Source: Pseudaquabacterium terrae (GTDB lineage: Bacteria; Pseudomonadota; Gammaproteobacteria; Burkholderiales; Burkholderiaceae_C). From it: DNA of 64,000 bases. Positions 28,578-37,165 of this stretch are shown here, piece by piece. Where the stretch lies: positions 1-64,000 of the forward strand of contig NZ_JABRWJ010000016.1 in NCBI RefSeq assembly GCF_013266755.1. Reading direction: 5' to 3'. A program made the translations under genes and the position numbers. How positions within the stretch are numbered: the stretch's first letter is position 1; each line of letters begins with the position of its first letter. The notes beneath the pieces were generated by a model that saw only the letters and a program-made list of their open reading frames with translations, was not told the origin of the DNA and ran no database searches.

Positions 28578-29807
28578 ATGAACGCTTCCAACGGCCCCCT
28601 GTCCCACGTCAAGGTGCTCGACCTGAGCCGCATCCTCGCGGCCCCCTGGGCGGGCCAGATCCTCGCCGACCTCGGCGCCGAGGTGACCAAGGTCGAGCGC
28701 CCGGGCGCCGGTGACGACACGCGCTCGTGGGGGCCGCCCTTCCTGAAAGGCGCCGACGGCAAGGACACCCAGGAGGCCGGCTACTACCTCGCGGTGAACC
28801 GCGGCAAGCGCTCGATCACGGTCAGCCTGGACAAGCCGGAAGGCCAGCGCATCGTGCGGGAGCTCGCTCTGCAGGCCGACATCGTGCTGGAGAACTACAA
28901 GGCCGGCACGCTCGAGCGCTACGGCCTCGACGAGGCCTCGCTGCGCAAGATCAACCCGAAGCTCATCTACTGCTCGGTGACCGGCTTCGGCCAGACCGGC
29001 CCGCGGCGCGACCAGCCGGCCTACGACTTCCTGATCCAGGCCATGGGCGGCCTGATGAGCGTGACCGGCGAGAAGGACGGCCGCCCCGGCGGCGGCCCGC
29101 AGAAGGTCGGCGTTCCGATCGTCGACCTGATGACCGGCATGTACACCGCGGTCGCCGTGCTGGCCGCGCTGGCGCGCCGCAACGAGACCGGCCGCGGCGA
29201 CCATGTCGACATCGCGATGCTCGACGTCCAGGTGGCGACGCTGTCGAACCAGGCGATGAACTACCTGGTGTCGGGCAAGGTGCCCAAGCGCAACGGCAAC
29301 GCGCATCCGAACATCCAGCCGCAGGACGTCTACGCCTGCGCCGACGGCGACGTGATCCTGGTGTGCGGCAACGACGGCCAGTTCGCCAAGCTCGCCGAGG
29401 TGCTGGGCCGACCCGACTGGATCGCGGACGAGCGCTTTGCGAGCAATGCGCAGCGTGTGCGCAACATCGGCGAGCTGTCGGCGCAGCTGCGCGACCTCTT
29501 CGGCGAGTGGGAGCGCGAGCGGCTGATCGCCGCGCTGGATGTGGCCGGCGTGCCCTGCGGCCCGATCAACACCGTGGCCGATGTCTTCAAGGACCCGCAG
29601 GTGAAGGCGCGTGGCCTGCTGCGGCAGGTGCCGCATCCGAGCGGCGTCGACGTGCCGCAGGTGATCAGCCCGATCCGCTTTGCCGAGGCCTCGATGGAGC
29701 TGCGTCCGCCGCCGCCGCTGCTCGGTCAGCACAGCGACGACATCCTGGCCGAGCTCGGCTACGCGGCCGCGGACATCGCTGCACTGCGCAGCTCGGGAGT
29801 GGTGTGA
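28578..29807 (+). CDS. CaiB/BaiF (class III) CoA-transferase
   Basis: Cytosolic family III CoA-transferase, 409 residues. Landmarks: VKVLDLSRILAAPWAGQILA, LGAEVTKVERP, GDDTRSWGPPFL, NRGKRSITVSLD, YCSVTGFGQTGP and the active-site Asp in VPIVDLMTGMY. The enzyme moves CoA between carboxylic acids, such as succinyl-CoA to an aromatic or branched acid, activating it without ATP. It overlaps the downstream GST-like gene by one base (TGATG). Divergent from the Bug/MLE/thiolase operon, it may activate an acid taken up by those proteins. A paralogue lies at 58.0 kb. Confidence 0.92.
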   Translation: MNASNGPLSHVKVLDLSRILAAPWAGQILADLGAEVTKVERPGAGDDTRSWGPPFLKGADGKDTQEAGYYLAVNRGKRSITVSLDKPEGQRIVRELALQADIVLENYKAGTLERYGLDEASLRKINPKLIYCSVTGFGQTGPRRDQPAYDFLIQAMGGLMSVTGEKDGRPGGGPQKVGVPIVDLMTGMYTAVAVLAALARRNETGRGDHVDIAMLDVQVATLSNQAMNYLVSGKVPKRNGNAHPNIQPQDVYACADGDVILVCGNDGQFAKLAEVLGRPDWIADERFASNAQRVRNIGELSAQLRDLFGEWERERLIAALDVAGVPCGPINTVADVFKDPQVKARGLLRQVPHPSGVDVPQVISPIRFAEASMELRPPPPLLGQHSDDILAELGYAAADIAALRSSGVV

Positions 29808-30412
29808 TGCGGCTGCACTGGTCCCCGAAGTCGCCCTACGTGCGCAAGGTGATGATCTGCGCGCACGAGGTCGGCGTTGCCGACCGCCTGGAGCTCGTGC
29901 GCTCGGTCGCCGCGATGCTGAAGCCGAACGCGCGGCTGATGCAGGACAACCCCTTGTCGAAGATCCCGACGCTGGTGCTCGACGACGGCTTCACGCTGTT
30001 CGACTCGGTCGTCATCTGCGAGTACCTGGACGAGCTGGGCCAGGGCACGCTCTTTCCCCGCCAAGGCCAGGACAAGTGGCAGGCCCTGCGCTGGCACGCG
30101 CTGGGCGACGGCATGCTCGACGCAGCAATCCTGTGGCGCAATGAACGCGAGCGTGCGGCAGCGCTGCCCGCGCTGATGGAGGCCTTCGAGCTGAAGATGC
30201 GGGCCGCGCTGAAACAGCTCGACGACGAAGTGCAGGCGTTGGCGGAAACGCCGTTTGGCATCGGCCACGTGGCGATCGGCTGCGCGCTGGGCTACCTCGA
30301 CTACCGCTTCGACGCCTTCGGCTGGCGCCGGATCGCACCTCGCGTGGCCGAGTGGGAGGCCGAGCTGCGGCAGCGCCCGTCCTTCAAGCTGACGGAGCCG
30401 ATCGATGGCTGA
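29807..30412 (+). CDS. glutathione S-transferase family protein
   Basis: Cytosolic GST-fold protein of 201 residues: thioredoxin-like N-domain (WSPKSPYVRKVMICAHEVGV, NPLSKIPTLVLDDG, LFDSVVICEYLDE, the last containing the glutathione-binding ES/DS-type motif) and an all-helical C-domain with GHVAIGCALGYLDYRF. Such proteins are common beside aromatic-degradation genes, acting in conjugation, isomerisation or thiol chemistry. The start ATG overlaps the CoA-transferase stop by one base, so the two are translationally coupled. The specific reaction is unknown. Confidence 0.88.
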   Translation: MRLHWSPKSPYVRKVMICAHEVGVADRLELVRSVAAMLKPNARLMQDNPLSKIPTLVLDDGFTLFDSVVICEYLDELGQGTLFPRQGQDKWQALRWHALGDGMLDAAILWRNERERAAALPALMEAFELKMRAALKQLDDEVQALAETPFGIGHVAIGCALGYLDYRFDAFGWRRIAPRVAEWEAELRQRPSFKLTEPIDG

Positions 30413-30448
30413 GCGCATGCAATCGCCCGCCGCGGACGCGCAGAAGCA

Positions 30449-30478
30449 GCCGCTCAGCTATCTCGTAACCTGAGCGGC
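30449..30478. terminator. inverted repeat between convergent genes
   Basis: GCCGCTCAG (30449-30457) pairs perfectly with CTGAGCGGC (30470-30478) around a 12-base loop, in the 79-base gap between the convergent GST and amidohydrolase genes. No T-run follows, so it is a terminator-like hairpin rather than a classical intrinsic terminator. Confidence 0.45.
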
Positions 30479-30491
30479 CACCGACGACGCG

Positions 30492-31310
30492 TCAGGCGTA
30501 AAGGGCCGCCGGGTTGGCGACCAGGATTTGCGTGGCCAGCGCCTCGTCGCCGGTCCAGCGGCGGAACGTCGCCAGCAGTTCGGCCGCGTCCGGCGCAGGC
30601 TCGACGCGCAGGTGCGGCCAGTCGCTGCCCCACAGCAGGCGCAGCGGGTTCGCGGCCAGCAGCGCCTCGTGAAAGACACGTCCCGCTTCGAAGTCCGGCC
30701 GACCGAGCAGGTTGCGGTAGGCGCACAGCTTCACCCACGCGTGACCGCTCTCCACCAGCTTCAGCAGCGTGCGGAAACCCGGCTCGTCGACACCCGCCGA
30801 GGCATCGAAGCCGCCCATGTGGTCGATGACCACCGGCACCGGCAGCGCGCGCAGCCGCGGCGCCAGCTCGGGCAGCGCCCGGCAGTCGGTCCACAGCTCG
30901 GCATGCAGTCCCGCGTCGGCGAGCGCGGGGGCCAGGGCCAGCAGGTCGTCGAACGACGCGCTGCCGGCGAAGTTCCCGGCCGCCCCGCTGCGGTGGCTGA
31001 AGCGCGCGGCGCGCACGCCACGGTCGCGCAGTCCGGCCAGCGCCGGCTGCTGTTCGGCTCGCAGCACCATCACGCCGCGCAGGCGCTCATGCGAGGCCAG
31101 GACGTCGAGCAGCAGCGAGGCGTCGTCGCCGTAGGCACTGGGATGCACCAGCACGCCGTGCGACAGGCCCAGGCGGTCCAGCAGCGCGAGGTACTGCGCG
31201 ACGGTGGCCTCCGGCGGGGTGTAGCTGCGCTGCGCGGCCAGCGGGTAGCGTTCATAAGGTCCGAAGACGTGGGCGTGGCAGTCCCAGCCGGCGGGCGTCG
31301 GCAGCGCCAT
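30492..31310 (-). CDS. amidohydrolase-2 family (lactonase-like) protein
   Basis: Cytosolic TIM-barrel hydrolase of 272 residues. It has the N-terminal DCHAHVFGPYERYPL (HxH motif), YTPPEATVAQYLALLDRLG, VIDHMGGFDAS and the C-terminal metal Asp in LLWGSDWPHLRVEP. This pattern fits the 2-pyrone-4,6-dicarboxylate lactonase (LigI)-like branch that opens lactones or hydrolyses dicarboxylates. Its start overlaps the preceding carboxymuconolactone-decarboxylase-like gene by one base (TGATG), so the two are coupled. The substrate is not certain; the pairing suggests a ring-cleavage lactone. Confidence 0.88.
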   Translation of the reverse strand: MALPTPAGWDCHAHVFGPYERYPLAAQRSYTPPEATVAQYLALLDRLGLSHGVLVHPSAYGDDASLLLDVLASHERLRGVMVLRAEQQPALAGLRDRGVRAARFSHRSGAAGNFAGSASFDDLLALAPALADAGLHAELWTDCRALPELAPRLRALPVPVVIDHMGGFDASAGVDEPGFRTLLKLVESGHAWVKLCAYRNLLGRPDFEAGRVFHEALLAANPLRLLWGSDWPHLRVEPAPDAAELLATFRRWTGDEALATQILVANPAALYA

Positions 31311-31876
31311 CAGGCGCTCCGGTGCGGCAGCGGGAACGCCGGCGCGACGCCCTCGGGCAGCGGGATCTCGTGTGCGTTGAGCGTCAACGCGACCATCGTG
31401 TAGTAGCCGACCAGCGCCGTCAGCTCGACCACGGTGCGCTCGCCGAAGCGAGCCAGCGCATCGGCATAGGTGGCGTCGGACACCGACTTCGTGCGGTTGA
31501 GCTCGTCGGCGAAGCGCACCACCGCGGCGTCGTCGGCGGACAGCGCAGGCGGCTCGGCGTCGGTGAGGATGGCCTCGATGATCCCTGCCTCGATGCCGAG
31601 TTTCTCGGCCTCCAGCCGATGCGCGTACCACTCGAACGGCGAGCGGCAGGCGCGCCCGGTGATGAGGATCGCCAGCTCCGACTGTCGCGGCGTCAGCGTG
31701 GTGTCGTAGCGCAGCAGCGCACCCAGCGCCTGCCAGCGATCGGCCAGCTCCGCGTTGTGCAGCACGGCACGCAGGGGCCCCTGGATCTTGCCGCGGGGGC
31801 CGGAGACGATCTTGTCGTGGACCCGGCGCTGCTCGGGGCTCATCGTGTCGGGCGAAGGAAGCGTGACGCGGGGCAT
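31310..31876 (-). CDS. carboxymuconolactone decarboxylase (AhpD-fold) family protein
   Basis: All-helical protein of 188 residues in the CMD/AhpD fold: GKIQGPLRAVLHNAEL, ALLRYDTTLTPRQSELAILI, the conserved WYAHRLEAEKLGIEA region (usual E-x-x-H-area) and VELTALVGYYTMVALTLNAH. AhpD-type CxxC is absent, which favours the decarboxylase or a related lyase rather than the peroxidase branch. The ATG at 31876 has a good AGGAGA site 8 bases upstream. It is 89 bases after the LysR gene on the same strand and coupled to the lactonase-like gene, forming a small module for ring-cleavage products. Confidence 0.88.
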   Translation of the reverse strand: MPRVTLPSPDTMSPEQRRVHDKIVSGPRGKIQGPLRAVLHNAELADRWQALGALLRYDTTLTPRQSELAILITGRACRSPFEWYAHRLEAEKLGIEAGIIEAILTDAEPPALSADDAAVVRFADELNRTKSVSDATYADALARFGERTVVELTALVGYYTMVALTLNAHEIPLPEGVAPAFPLPHRSA

Positions 31877-31965
31877 GGAAGTCGTCTCCTGTGAACGCCG
31901 CGAGCTTAAGCGGCGCACCCCCGCTGACCTACACCCGCAGGCGCATCGCTGTTATGCCGCCGCCG

Positions 31966-32934
31966 TCACGACGATTCGCTGGGGCGCCACATGCCGGCGC
32001 GCGCCATCTCCTCGACCAGCTCGACGATCAGCGCCGCGACCGCGGTGACGGCGCGTGCCGGGCCCTTGGACTTCGACATGGCCATCGAGATCGTGCGCTG
32101 GAACGGCGGCTCGACGATGCGTGCGGCCTGCAGCCGACGTTCGGCCACTTCGCTCCACACCGCATGCAGCGGCAGCACCGTGTACAGCCGCTCGCTCGCG
32201 ACCAGACCCCGCTGCAGCGGCAGCGAGTCGGCTTCGATCACCGGCGCCAGCGTGATGCGCTGGTGCCGCGCCATCGCGTCGAGTGCCGTGCGCAACCCGT
32301 TCGGCGCGCTGGGAAGGATGAACGGCAGGTCGTGCAGTTCCTCGAAGCGCACCTCCTTCGCATCCGTGACCCGATCGCCCGGCGGTCCGATCAGGTAGCT
32401 GTCGACGACGGCGAGCGACTGCTCCATCTCAGGCAGCGTGGGTCCGTAGCGGTACAGGATCGCGATGTCGACGCGGGCATCGGCAAGCCACTCCTCGACC
32501 TGACCGCTCGAGCCCTCGAGCACCTTCAGGCTCACCGCGGCGAAGCGCTGCCGCAGCGCCGCGAACAGCCGCGCGACCAGCGGCTGCCCGATCGACGGCA
32601 GCAGGCCCAAGGTGACGCGCCCGCCGGGTTCATGCGATTCGCCGCGGATGTCGCTCTCCAGCCGCTCGGCATCGGCCAGCAGCGACTGCACCCGCGGAAA
32701 GAGCCGCGCCCCGACCTCCGACAGCTCGACGCCGCGCCCCGTGCGATTGAACAGCCGCGCCCCGCACTCGCGTTCCAGCGCATTGAGCTGCCGGCTCAAC
32801 AGCGACTGGTTGCTGTCGAGGAAGAGCGCCGCGCGCGTCAGGCTGCCCAGCTCGCCGATGGCGACGAAGGCCCGCCACTTGTGAAGGTCGGCGGTGAGCT
32901 CGATCTTGAAGTCGGATGCTTTGGGGGAAGTCAT
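31966..32934 (-). CDS. LysR-family transcriptional regulator
   Basis: Regulator of 322 residues: N-terminal winged HTH (KWRAFVAIGELGSLTRAAL, then FLDSNQSLLSRQLNALERECGARLFNR split over about residues 22-70) and a C-terminal inducer-binding domain with VTLGLLPSIGQPLVARLF and VTDAKEVRFEELHDLPFIL. The ATG at 32934 is the only start that fits this layout; the upstream 47 codons are not conserved-like. It is divergent from the tannase at 33.1 kb (about 160 bases) and upstream of the CMD/lactonase pair, so it may control either. I found no clear T-N11-A box in the divergent region. Confidence 0.9.
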   Translation of the reverse strand: MTSPKASDFKIELTADLHKWRAFVAIGELGSLTRAALFLDSNQSLLSRQLNALERECGARLFNRTGRGVELSEVGARLFPRVQSLLADAERLESDIRGESHEPGGRVTLGLLPSIGQPLVARLFAALRQRFAAVSLKVLEGSSGQVEEWLADARVDIAILYRYGPTLPEMEQSLAVVDSYLIGPPGDRVTDAKEVRFEELHDLPFILPSAPNGLRTALDAMARHQRITLAPVIEADSLPLQRGLVASERLYTVLPLHAVWSEVAERRLQAARIVEPPFQRTISMAMSKSKGPARAVTAVAALIVELVEEMARAGMWRPSESS

Positions 32935-33095
32935 GGCCAGGTCATCGATCGATGCAGGTGATTCTGCGCTCGCGGGCGCGTCGCCGGGCCGTCCCGCATA
33001 GCAGGTATATCCCGCTGCCGATTGCTCGGCGCTGCACGCAAACCTAGATTCCTCGGGACGCCAGCCACCGTGCACAGCACACCCCAGGAGACATG

Positions 33096-34829
33096 ATGCC
33101 TACTCGTTCGACCACGCCCGATGCCACCGCGGCCACGCTGGCCGCCAGCTTGTTGTTGGTGAGCGCCTGTGCCTCGGCCAACCCGCCCGGGCGCGACAAC
33201 GCCGCGCGGCCGGTGCTGACGCCGATCACGCCCTGTGCAACGCTGACCGGCCTCGTCCTCCCCGTTTCGGCCATCGACCTGCCGACCTCGGGCGCGACGA
33301 TCACCTCCGCGACGTTGGTCGCGGCGACGCCCGAGATCGTCGGCACGAGCGCTGTCACGCATGCGGTGCCCGAGCACTGCAGCATCCTCGGCAGCATCCA
33401 TCCGGTCGACCCGGCTGCGCCGCCCATCAACTTCCAGGTCAACGTGCCGACGCAGTGGAACCAGAAGACGATCCAGGTCGGCGGCGGTGGACTGAACGGA
33501 TCGATTCCGCGCAACCTGGCCGTCGTCGCGTCGTCGGGCTCGCCGATCAGCGCCGCGTTCCCGCCGGATGCCGAGTACCCGATCTCGCGCGGCTACGCGA
33601 TGTTCGGTGGCGACTCGGGCCACCAGGACCCCAGCAACAACGCGACCTGGGCCCTGAACGCCGAGGCCTGGCAGAACTTCGGCCATGCCGCATTGAAGAA
33701 GACCCACGACGCGGCCTTCGCGGTGATTCGCACGCTGTACGGCAAGAAGCCGAAGCTCAGCTACTTCATGGGCCAGTCGCAGGGTGGCCGCGAGGCGATG
33801 GAGGTGGCGCAGCGCTACCCCAAGGACTACGACGGCGTGGTCGCGACCGCACCCCTGATCGGCTACACGGCCCACGTGGTGCACAAGACGCTGCTTGCCA
33901 CCGTGCAGACCGGCGCCGGTTGGATCGCGCCCGCGAAATACGGTGCTGTCGCAGCCGAGGTGATGCGTCAATGCGATGCACTGGACGGACTCAGCGACGG
34001 CGTCATCAGCAACTACCCCGGTTGCGCAGCGCGTTTCGATCCGCTGAAGGTGGCGCAGCCCTTCGCGGCCATTCGTTGCGCGGGCGGCGCCGATACCGGC
34101 AACACCTGCGTCTCCGACGCGCAGATCGCGACGCTGAACCAGATGCACGCGCCAACCAGCTTCGGATACCCGCTTGCCAATGGCTGGACAACGTTTCCGG
34201 GTTATGGCGTCGGCCGCGAAGCCTTCTCCGGCTGGCTGACGATTGCTCCCCAGCCGAGCCCGGCGACGCAGCCCGCGCTCGGCCAGCCGGGCGCCACGCT
34301 GAACTACGGCATCCTGAAGGACCCGTCGTTCAACCTCGTGCACTTCGACGTCGCGACATTCGCCAACCAGGTCCAGGCCGCCTCGGCCGTCATCGACTCG
34401 ACCAATCCCGACCTGAGTGCGTTCTTCGCCCACGGCGGGCGACTCATCATCAAGACCCAAAGCTCGGACTACTCATCGAATCCGCACACGGTGATGAAGT
34501 ACTACGACGCGCTGGTTTCGAAGTTCGGGCAAGCCAAGGTCGATCGGCACGTACGGCTGTATGTGTTGGCCAACGGCGACCACGGCGGCTCAGGCCAAAG
34601 CACGACAACCGGCGAGGCACTTCCGCAGTTCGTCGACCTCGTGACGATGTCGACGGACTGGGTCGAGAACGGTGCGACGCCGCCTGACGCGCCTGAATTG
34701 AGCGCGAAGCTTCGCCTGCCGCCGTACACCACGCTCGCCACTCGGCCGCTGTGCCGCTACCCCCTGTTCCCGCGCTACGCGGGCGGCGACGTGAAACTGG
34801 CGGGAAGCTTCCGCTGCAGCGTGGATTGA
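33096..34829 (+). CDS. tannase/feruloyl-esterase family protein
   Basis: Second tannase-family esterase, 577 residues, secreted or lipid-anchored (signal with LLLVSAC). The nucleophile elbow is MGQSQGGREAMEVA with Ser as nucleophile, followed by RYPKDYDGVVATAPLIGYT, GGRLIIKTQSSDYSSNP and a YVLANGDHGG segment holding the likely catalytic His. It ends with CRYPLFPRYAGGD, the same closing block as the other tannase. Unlike that protein, the Cys beside the nucleophile is missing (GQSQGG versus GCSGGG), so it is a divergent branch. Two ATGs (33093 and 33096) are possible; AGGAG at 33086-33090 is spaced better for the second. Divergent from a LysR gene that may regulate it. Confidence 0.9.
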   Translation: MPTRSTTPDATAATLAASLLLVSACASANPPGRDNAARPVLTPITPCATLTGLVLPVSAIDLPTSGATITSATLVAATPEIVGTSAVTHAVPEHCSILGSIHPVDPAAPPINFQVNVPTQWNQKTIQVGGGGLNGSIPRNLAVVASSGSPISAAFPPDAEYPISRGYAMFGGDSGHQDPSNNATWALNAEAWQNFGHAALKKTHDAAFAVIRTLYGKKPKLSYFMGQSQGGREAMEVAQRYPKDYDGVVATAPLIGYTAHVVHKTLLATVQTGAGWIAPAKYGAVAAEVMRQCDALDGLSDGVISNYPGCAARFDPLKVAQPFAAIRCAGGADTGNTCVSDAQIATLNQMHAPTSFGYPLANGWTTFPGYGVGREAFSGWLTIAPQPSPATQPALGQPGATLNYGILKDPSFNLVHFDVATFANQVQAASAVIDSTNPDLSAFFAHGGRLIIKTQSSDYSSNPHTVMKYYDALVSKFGQAKVDRHVRLYVLANGDHGGSGQSTTTGEALPQFVDLVTMSTDWVENGATPPDAPELSAKLRLPPYTTLATRPLCRYPLFPRYAGGDVKLAGSFRCSVD

Positions 34830-34869
34830 ACAGCTGCCGAATCGGCTCTGAAGCCGCGAACGCCAAGCC

Positions 34870-35907
34870 TCAGCCCCGGCCCAGCGCTGCGGCCAGCATC
34901 CAGCCGGCGATCCACAGCGCGCAGCCGACCATCAGCACCACCGGCCGCCAGCCGCAGCGGGCCAGGGCCGGCAGCGAGGTCTTGGCGCCGAGCGCGCAGA
35001 CGCCGATCAGCAGGCAGCCGCGCGCGGCGTTGTCCAGCAGCGTGACTGCCGCGGTCGGCAGCAGGCCGAGCGAACGCAGCGTGACCAGGCTGGCGAAGAG
35101 GCCGAGGAACCACAGCAGCGGCGGTGGGCGCTTGCCGGGCGCTTCGATGCGGCCACCCCGTGCGACGGCCAGTGCCACCGCCGCGACGACCAGCGTCAGC
35201 AGCGCGACGCGCATCAGCTTGACCAGCATCGCGGTGTCGCCGGTCGGTTGGCCCAGCGCATAACCGGCGACCACCACCTGCGCAACGTCGTGAATGCTGC
35301 CACCGACGAAGAGCCCCGCAGCCTGCGGCGGCAGCGCCAGAGCGCGGGCGAGCAGCGGGTACAGCAGCATCGCGATCGTCGACAGCAGCGTCGCGAGCAC
35401 GACCACCGTCAGCACCTCGCGCTCGCTGCGCTGATGCCGCGGCAGCACTGCGGCGAGTGCCAGCGCGGCCGAGGCGCCGCAGATCGCGCTGGCGCCACCG
35501 GCCAGCACGCCGAGGCTGCGCGGCAGCGCAAGCAGCCGCGCGCCGAGCAGGCCGACCAGCAGCGTCGTCGCCACGCCGCCGGCGATCAGCGCCGCCGTCG
35601 CCGTGCCGAGCCCGGCGAGTTGCTCGACGGTGATGCGCGCGCCGAGCAGGCCGACGCCCAGCCGCAGCAACGTGCCCGCCGACCAGGCGATGCCGGGCGC
35701 GCTGCGCGGCTCTTCGCTCTGGTAGTGGAAGGCGGTGCCGAACAGCAGCGCATACAGCATGACCGGCCCCCGATGCAGCCCGGCGACGAAAGTAGCGGCA
35801 GCGGCCAGCGCGGCGCAGAGGGCGATGCCGGGCCAGTGGCGCTGAAGGCTCAGCAGCCAAGCGACGAGTCCCGCATCACTTGTCGACGAAGGTGCGTTCG
35901 ATGCCAT
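34870..35907 (-). CDS. YeiH-family putative sulfate/sulfite exporter-type membrane protein
   Basis: Inner-membrane protein of 345 residues with about ten hydrophobic helices. Family landmarks: GVGLLGARITVEQL, the glycine-rich ASAICGASAALALAAVLP, GLFVGGSIHDVAQVVVAGYAL and LIGVCALGAKTSL. These match the YeiH (putative sulfate exporter) family, for which transport of sulfonate- or sulfite-type anions has been suggested but not settled. The start at 35907 lies inside the preceding DUF971 gene (32-base overlap) and removes an upstream extension that belongs to that gene's strand neighbour. It is the last gene of the operon running from the GntR gene, and may export an inorganic sulfur product. Confidence 0.85.
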   Translation of the reverse strand: MASNAPSSTSDAGLVAWLLSLQRHWPGIALCAALAAAATFVAGLHRGPVMLYALLFGTAFHYQSEEPRSAPGIAWSAGTLLRLGVGLLGARITVEQLAGLGTATAALIAGGVATTLLVGLLGARLLALPRSLGVLAGGASAICGASAALALAAVLPRHQRSEREVLTVVVLATLLSTIAMLLYPLLARALALPPQAAGLFVGGSIHDVAQVVVAGYALGQPTGDTAMLVKLMRVALLTLVVAAVALAVARGGRIEAPGKRPPPLLWFLGLFASLVTLRSLGLLPTAAVTLLDNAARGCLLIGVCALGAKTSLPALARCGWRPVVLMVGCALWIAGWMLAAALGRG

Positions 35908-36211
35908 TCCCGGTCTCCAGCGCCAGCTCGCGCAGATAGGCCCAGGGAAAGAGCCCACGCTCGTGTCCGTCGCTGAAGTGCAGCTGCAGGCCGAACTCGC
36001 CGACCGGGTCGATGCGCTCCAGGCGCACTGCCGCATCCGGCTGCGGCGGCTGGCCGTGGCGCCGGCCTTGCTCACAGCCGGCGCAGCGGCAGGCGGCGCG
36101 CAGGCGCGGGCCGCTCAGCAGCTGCTCGCCGAGATCGGCCCAGCCGAGCGCCAATGCGCCGGAGCGCGCATGCAGCATGACCTGCTGCGGCCACAGCTCT
36201 CGCGTGCTCAC
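35876..36211 (-). CDS. DUF971 (GBBH-like N-terminal domain) protein
   Basis: Small protein of 111 residues matching the DUF971 / gamma-butyrobetaine hydroxylase-like N-terminal domain: WPQQVMLHARSGALALGWAD, RCAGCEQGRRHGQ (with three Cys including the upstream CRCAGC), VGEFGLQLHFSDGHERGLFPWAYLRE split across about residues 70-95. Such domains bind a metal in some proteins and occur alone in many bacteria with no fixed role. Start overlaps the ATPase stop by four bases, and its end overlaps the YeiH-like gene by 32 bases, so it is tightly embedded in the operon. Function is unknown. Confidence 0.85.
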   Translation of the reverse strand: MSTRELWPQQVMLHARSGALALGWADLGEQLLSGPRLRAACRCAGCEQGRRHGQPPQPDAAVRLERIDPVGEFGLQLHFSDGHERGLFPWAYLRELALETGNGIERTFVDK

Positions 36212-37095
36212 AACATGGCTCCCACGCCTTGCGGCCCGACATCGGTCGCCAGCCCCGCCAGGCCGCCGTCCTTCAACTCACCACCCATCGCCGCCAGGCT
36301 CTCTTCGCGAATCAGCGACTTCAGCTGCTGCACCATGGCCAGGAACGCCGCCGAACTGGTCATCTCCGGCGTGCGCGGCCGCGGCAGCGGCACCGTCAGT
36401 TCAGCCTTGATGCGCCCCGGGCGCGCGGTCATCACGAGGATGCGGTCCGACAGGAACACCGCCTCGTCGATGTCGTGCGTGACGAAGAGCACCGAGATGC
36501 GCAGCCGCTGCCACATGTTGGTCAGGATTTCCTGCATCACGATGCGCGTCTGCGCATCGAGCGCCCCGAACGGTTCGTCCATCAGCAGCACGCGCGGGCC
36601 GGTGGCCAGTGCGCGCACGATGCCCACGCGCTGCTTCATGCCGCCGGAGAGCTGGTCGGGGTAGTGGTGCTCGAAGCTCAGCAAGCCCGCCAGGCCGAGC
36701 AGCGTGCGCGCGCGCGTCTCGCGCTCGGCGCGCGGCACGCCCTGCATCTTCAGCCCGAACTCGACGTTGCGCCGCACCGTCATCCACGGGAACAGCGAGT
36801 ACTGCTGGAACACGACGCCGCGGTCCGAGCCCGGGCCGTCGATGAATTCGCCGTCGAGCAGCGCTTCGCCATCGCTGGGCGCGAGGAAGCCGGCGGCGAC
36901 GTTCAGCAGCGTCGACTTGCCGCAGCCCGACGGGCCGATCAGCGAGACGAATTCACCCGGCTGCACCTGCAGGCTGACGTCGTCGACGGCGTCGACCGAG
37001 CGGCCCTTCAGCGCGAAGCGGATGCCCAGGTGGCGCAGCTCGACGTGGCCGCCCTGCGCGGCACCGCGGTGCAAGGGCATGACGACGTCAGTCAT
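36208..37095 (-). CDS. ABC transporter ATPase (nitrate/sulfonate/taurine type)
   Basis: Cytosolic ATPase subunit of 295 residues: Walker A GPSGCGKST, Q-loop in VFQQYSLFPWMTV, signature LSGGMKQRVGIVRAL, Walker B VLLMDEPFGALD and the H-loop THDIDEAVFLSDR. The sequence is of the SsuB/TauB/NrtD group. It works with the permease at 37166 and the binding protein at 38110. A 70-base gap containing a hairpin-rich repeat separates it from the permease gene, the longest internal gap in the operon apart from that after gntR. Confidence 0.95.
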   Translation of the reverse strand: MTDVVMPLHRGAAQGGHVELRHLGIRFALKGRSVDAVDDVSLQVQPGEFVSLIGPSGCGKSTLLNVAAGFLAPSDGEALLDGEFIDGPGSDRGVVFQQYSLFPWMTVRRNVEFGLKMQGVPRAERETRARTLLGLAGLLSFEHHYPDQLSGGMKQRVGIVRALATGPRVLLMDEPFGALDAQTRIVMQEILTNMWQRLRISVLFVTHDIDEAVFLSDRILVMTARPGRIKAELTVPLPRPRTPEMTSSAAFLAMVQQLKSLIREESLAAMGGELKDGGLAGLATDVGPQGVGAML

Positions 37096-37100
37096 GTGGC

Positions 37101-37157
37101 CCCCCAGGCCCTTCGGGCCGGCCCCCCGAGGGGGCGCGAGCGCCTTCGGAACGGCCG
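37101..37157. repeat. GC-rich intergenic hairpin repeat, copy 1
   Basis: The gap between the permease and ATPase genes holds two short hairpins (GGCCC-TTC-GGGCC at 37107-37119 and a CCCCC/GGGGG pair around 37123-37134), then CCTTCGGAACGGCC at 37143-37156. The same 14-base segment, with the same C/G-run neighbour, occurs inverted at 45193-45206. These resemble the dispersed palindromic elements common between genes in Burkholderiales; a role in mRNA stability or partial termination is inferred. Confidence 0.6.
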
Positions 37158-37165
37158 CGCGGCGC

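Noticed and set aside
32998-33008. possible LysR box ATA-GCAGG-TAT ahead of the second tannase
   Set aside because: Arms are only three bases and the T-N11-A spacing does not fit.
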